Source of the DNA: Desulfosudis sp034189195
GTDB lineage: Bacteria > Desulfobacterota > Desulfobacteria > Desulfobacterales > Desulfosudaceae
Direction: 5' to 3'
NCBI GenBank assembly: GCA_034189195.1
Contig: JAXHVI010000060.1
Location: 1 to 16,330, forward strand
Length of the DNA stretch: 16,330 nt
A program made the translations under genes and the position numbers. Every line of letters begins with the position of its first letter. Position 1 is the stretch's first letter. Shown piece by piece: positions 15,020 through 16,330 of this stretch. The notes under the pieces were generated by a model that had not been told where the DNA came from, did not search any database, and saw only the letters and a program-made list of their open reading frames with translations.

Positions 15020-15042
15020 AAGGTGACCCTGTCGCGGCAGGG
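15006..15042 (+). other. Competing hairpins in the leader of the sqdB-like gene
   Basis: ACAGGGT (15006-15012) and ACCCTGT (15026-15032) form a perfect 7-bp stem with a 13-nt loop. The CCCTG part (15027-15031) can instead pair with CAGGG (15038-15042) with a 6-nt loop TCGCGG. The two stems share an arm and exclude each other, a layout seen in attenuators, although no U-tract or leader peptide is evident. It ends about 40 nt before the ribosome-binding site AGGAGG (15083-15088). Confidence 0.4.
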
Positions 15043-15093
15043 GTATAAAAAAAAAGATTCTATCACATATTACATATAACGCAGGAGGAAGTG

Positions 15094-16314
15094 ATGAAGG
15101 GTCCGATTGTTGTGTTCGGAGGTGACGGGTTCTGCGGATGGCCCACCAGCCTCTACCTGTCCAAGTCCGGGTACGATGTCATTATTGTAGACAATCTGTC
15201 GCGCCGAAAGATCGACGTGGAACTGGAATGTAACTCCCTCACGCCCATTCAGCCCATCGGCAAGCGGATTGATGCCTGGAAAACCCTGACAGGCAAAACC
15301 ATCTCCTTTCGCCATATTGATATCGCGGAGCACTATCACCGGGTCCTCAGCCTGTTCAAGGAGGTCAAGCCCCAGGCGGTGATCCACTTTGCCGAGCAGC
15401 GGGCCGCTCCCTATTCCATGAAGGGGCCTTTTCAGAAGCGGTATACCGTGGACAACAATATCAATGCCACCAACAACATTCTCTGCGCCATCGTGGAGTC
15501 GGGACTTGATATTCACATGGTTCACCTGGGCACCACGGGCGTCTACGGGTACAGTACCGTGGGCATGACCATTCCTGAAGGATATATGACGGTGAAGGTG
15601 GATGTGGACGGCCAGGAAAAGGAGCTGGAGATCCCCTATCCGCCGCAGCCGGGCAGCATCTATCATATGACCAAGACCATGGATGCCCTGATGTTCAGTT
15701 ATTATAACAAGAATGACGGGCTGCGTATCACCGACCTGCACCAGGGCATTGTCTGGGGTACGGAAACCGAAGAGACCCGCATGGACGAAGCCCTGGTCAA
15801 CCGTTTTGATTATGACGGTGATTACGGCACGGTGCTCAACCGGTTTGTCATGCAGGCCGCTGTTGGCCACCCCCTGACCGTTCACGGCAAGGGGGGCCAG
15901 ACCCGGGCGTTTATCCATATCAAGGACACGGTGCAGTGTATTCGGCTGGCAGTGGAAAACCCGCCCGAACACGGCGAAAAGGTAAAAATTTTCAACCAGA
16001 CCACGGAACAGCACAACGTTAAGATGCTGGCCGAGATAATATCGAAAATGACCGGCGCTGAGATTCGTTATTACATCAATCCCCGGAACGAGGACCCGGA
16101 AAACAGCCTGAAACTCTCTTGTGAGAGTTTTCTTGAACTCGGGCTGAATCCCATCACCCTGAGCGAAGGGCTGATGAGCGAAATATACGACGTGGCCAGC
16201 AAGTACAAACACCTGTGCGACACTTCCCGTATCATCTGCACCTCGGTGTGGAAAAAGGAGCGGGCTGTCGACACGGTGGGGTCCCATGAGCCGGTGGAGG
16301 ATGACCTCAACTGA
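15094..16314 (+). CDS. sqdB: UDP-sulfoquinovose synthase-like SDR (SqdB/SQD1/Agl3 family)
   Basis: A 406-aa extended SDR closely resembling enzymes that make UDP-sulfoquinovose from UDP-glucose and sulfite. Family blocks in order are VVFGGDGFCGWPTSLYLS, VDNLSRRKIDVEL, SLTPI, VIHFAEQRAAPYSM (97-109), RFDYDGDYGTVLNRF, QAAVGHPLTVHGKGGQTR, DTVQC and FNQTTEQ. The catalytic Thr/Tyr/Lys set is T147, Y190 and K194 (YHMTK). The loop after the catalytic Thr reads GTTGVYG where plant and archaeal members have GTMGEYG, so substrate use may differ. ATG 15094 is preferred over GTG 15091 because AGGAGG (15083-15088) is then 5 nt away. It sits at the end of a nucleotide-sugar cassette, with no recognisable sulfolipid glycosyltransferase in the window. 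Role in a sulfonated surface glycan is inference. Confidence 0.8.
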   Translation: MKGPIVVFGGDGFCGWPTSLYLSKSGYDVIIVDNLSRRKIDVELECNSLTPIQPIGKRIDAWKTLTGKTISFRHIDIAEHYHRVLSLFKEVKPQAVIHFAEQRAAPYSMKGPFQKRYTVDNNINATNNILCAIVESGLDIHMVHLGTTGVYGYSTVGMTIPEGYMTVKVDVDGQEKELEIPYPPQPGSIYHMTKTMDALMFSYYNKNDGLRITDLHQGIVWGTETEETRMDEALVNRFDYDGDYGTVLNRFVMQAAVGHPLTVHGKGGQTRAFIHIKDTVQCIRLAVENPPEHGEKVKIFNQTTEQHNVKMLAEIISKMTGAEIRYYINPRNEDPENSLKLSCESFLELGLNPITLSEGLMSEIYDVASKYKHLCDTSRIICTSVWKKERAVDTVGSHEPVEDDLN

Positions 16315-16330
16315 TGCACATAGATAAAAA
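16314..16330 (+). CDS. Start of a downstream gene (partial, unidentified)
   Basis: The stop of the sqdB-like gene overlaps an ATG (TGATG), which opens a frame reading MHIDK up to the window edge. A GGAGG at 16296-16300 lies 13 nt upstream, a long but possible spacing. The 1-nt overlap mirrors the gmd-fcl junction and suggests a coupled next gene in the same operon. Too short to identify; a glycosyltransferase would suit the context but is not shown. Confidence 0.4.

Noticed and set aside
15070..16287. 405-codon minus-strand frame antisense to the sqdB-like gene
   Set aside because: Shadow of a strongly conserved SDR; no motif and no plausible ribosome-binding site.

Overview
The window looks like a chromosomal segment from a GC-rich, anaerobic, menaquinone-using bacterium. 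The gene content, and the many short hairpin-type intergenic repeats, would fit a sulfate-reducing Desulfobacterota member, but that placement is an inference from gene style and not a proven assignment. I see no rRNA, tRNA, CRISPR array, integrase or transposase.

Left half (1-9374): the futalosine (alternative menaquinone) pathway, with every early enzyme represented. The last codons of a probable mqnE (stop at 56-58) are followed after 1 nt by mqnC (60-1127). mqnX (5456-6655) and mqnA (6658-7494) follow on the plus strand. mqnD (7781-8629) and mqnB (8616-9374) overlap on the minus strand. Inferred flow: chorismate -> MqnA -> MqnE -> aminodeoxyfutalosine -> MqnX (deamination) -> futalosine -> MqnB (loss of hypoxanthine) -> MqnC (radical cyclisation) -> MqnD -> 1,4-dihydroxy-6-naphthoate. 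Wedged between mqnC and mqnX, on the opposite strand, are two tandem paralogous membrane proteins of the TMTC/PMT-like GT-C type with C-terminal TPRs (799 and 559 aa), plus a short relic that looks like the C-terminus of a third copy.

Right half (9385-16330): a plus-strand nucleotide-sugar cassette. It holds an animal-type UDP-glucose dehydrogenase (ugd), UDP-xylose synthase (uxs), GDP-mannose 4,6-dehydratase (gmd), GDP-L-fucose synthase (fcl), a Nudix-fold protein with a largely destroyed Nudix box, and a UDP-sulfoquinovose-synthase-like SDR (sqdB-like), followed by the first codons of another gene. Together they would supply UDP-GlcA, UDP-Xyl, GDP-Fuc and possibly a sulfonated sugar for a surface glycan. 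The glycosyltransferases are presumably downstream of the window.

Intergenic regions hold several structured elements: a dense set of inverted repeats between mqnA and mqnD, a nested ~109-nt palindromic element between uxs and gmd, competing hairpins upstream of the sqdB-like gene, and one good sigma70-type promoter candidate ahead of ugd. The points most worth following up are the sulfoquinovose-synthase-like enzyme in this glycan cassette, the degenerate Nudix protein, the tandem GT-C/TPR family with its relic, and the structured repeats.
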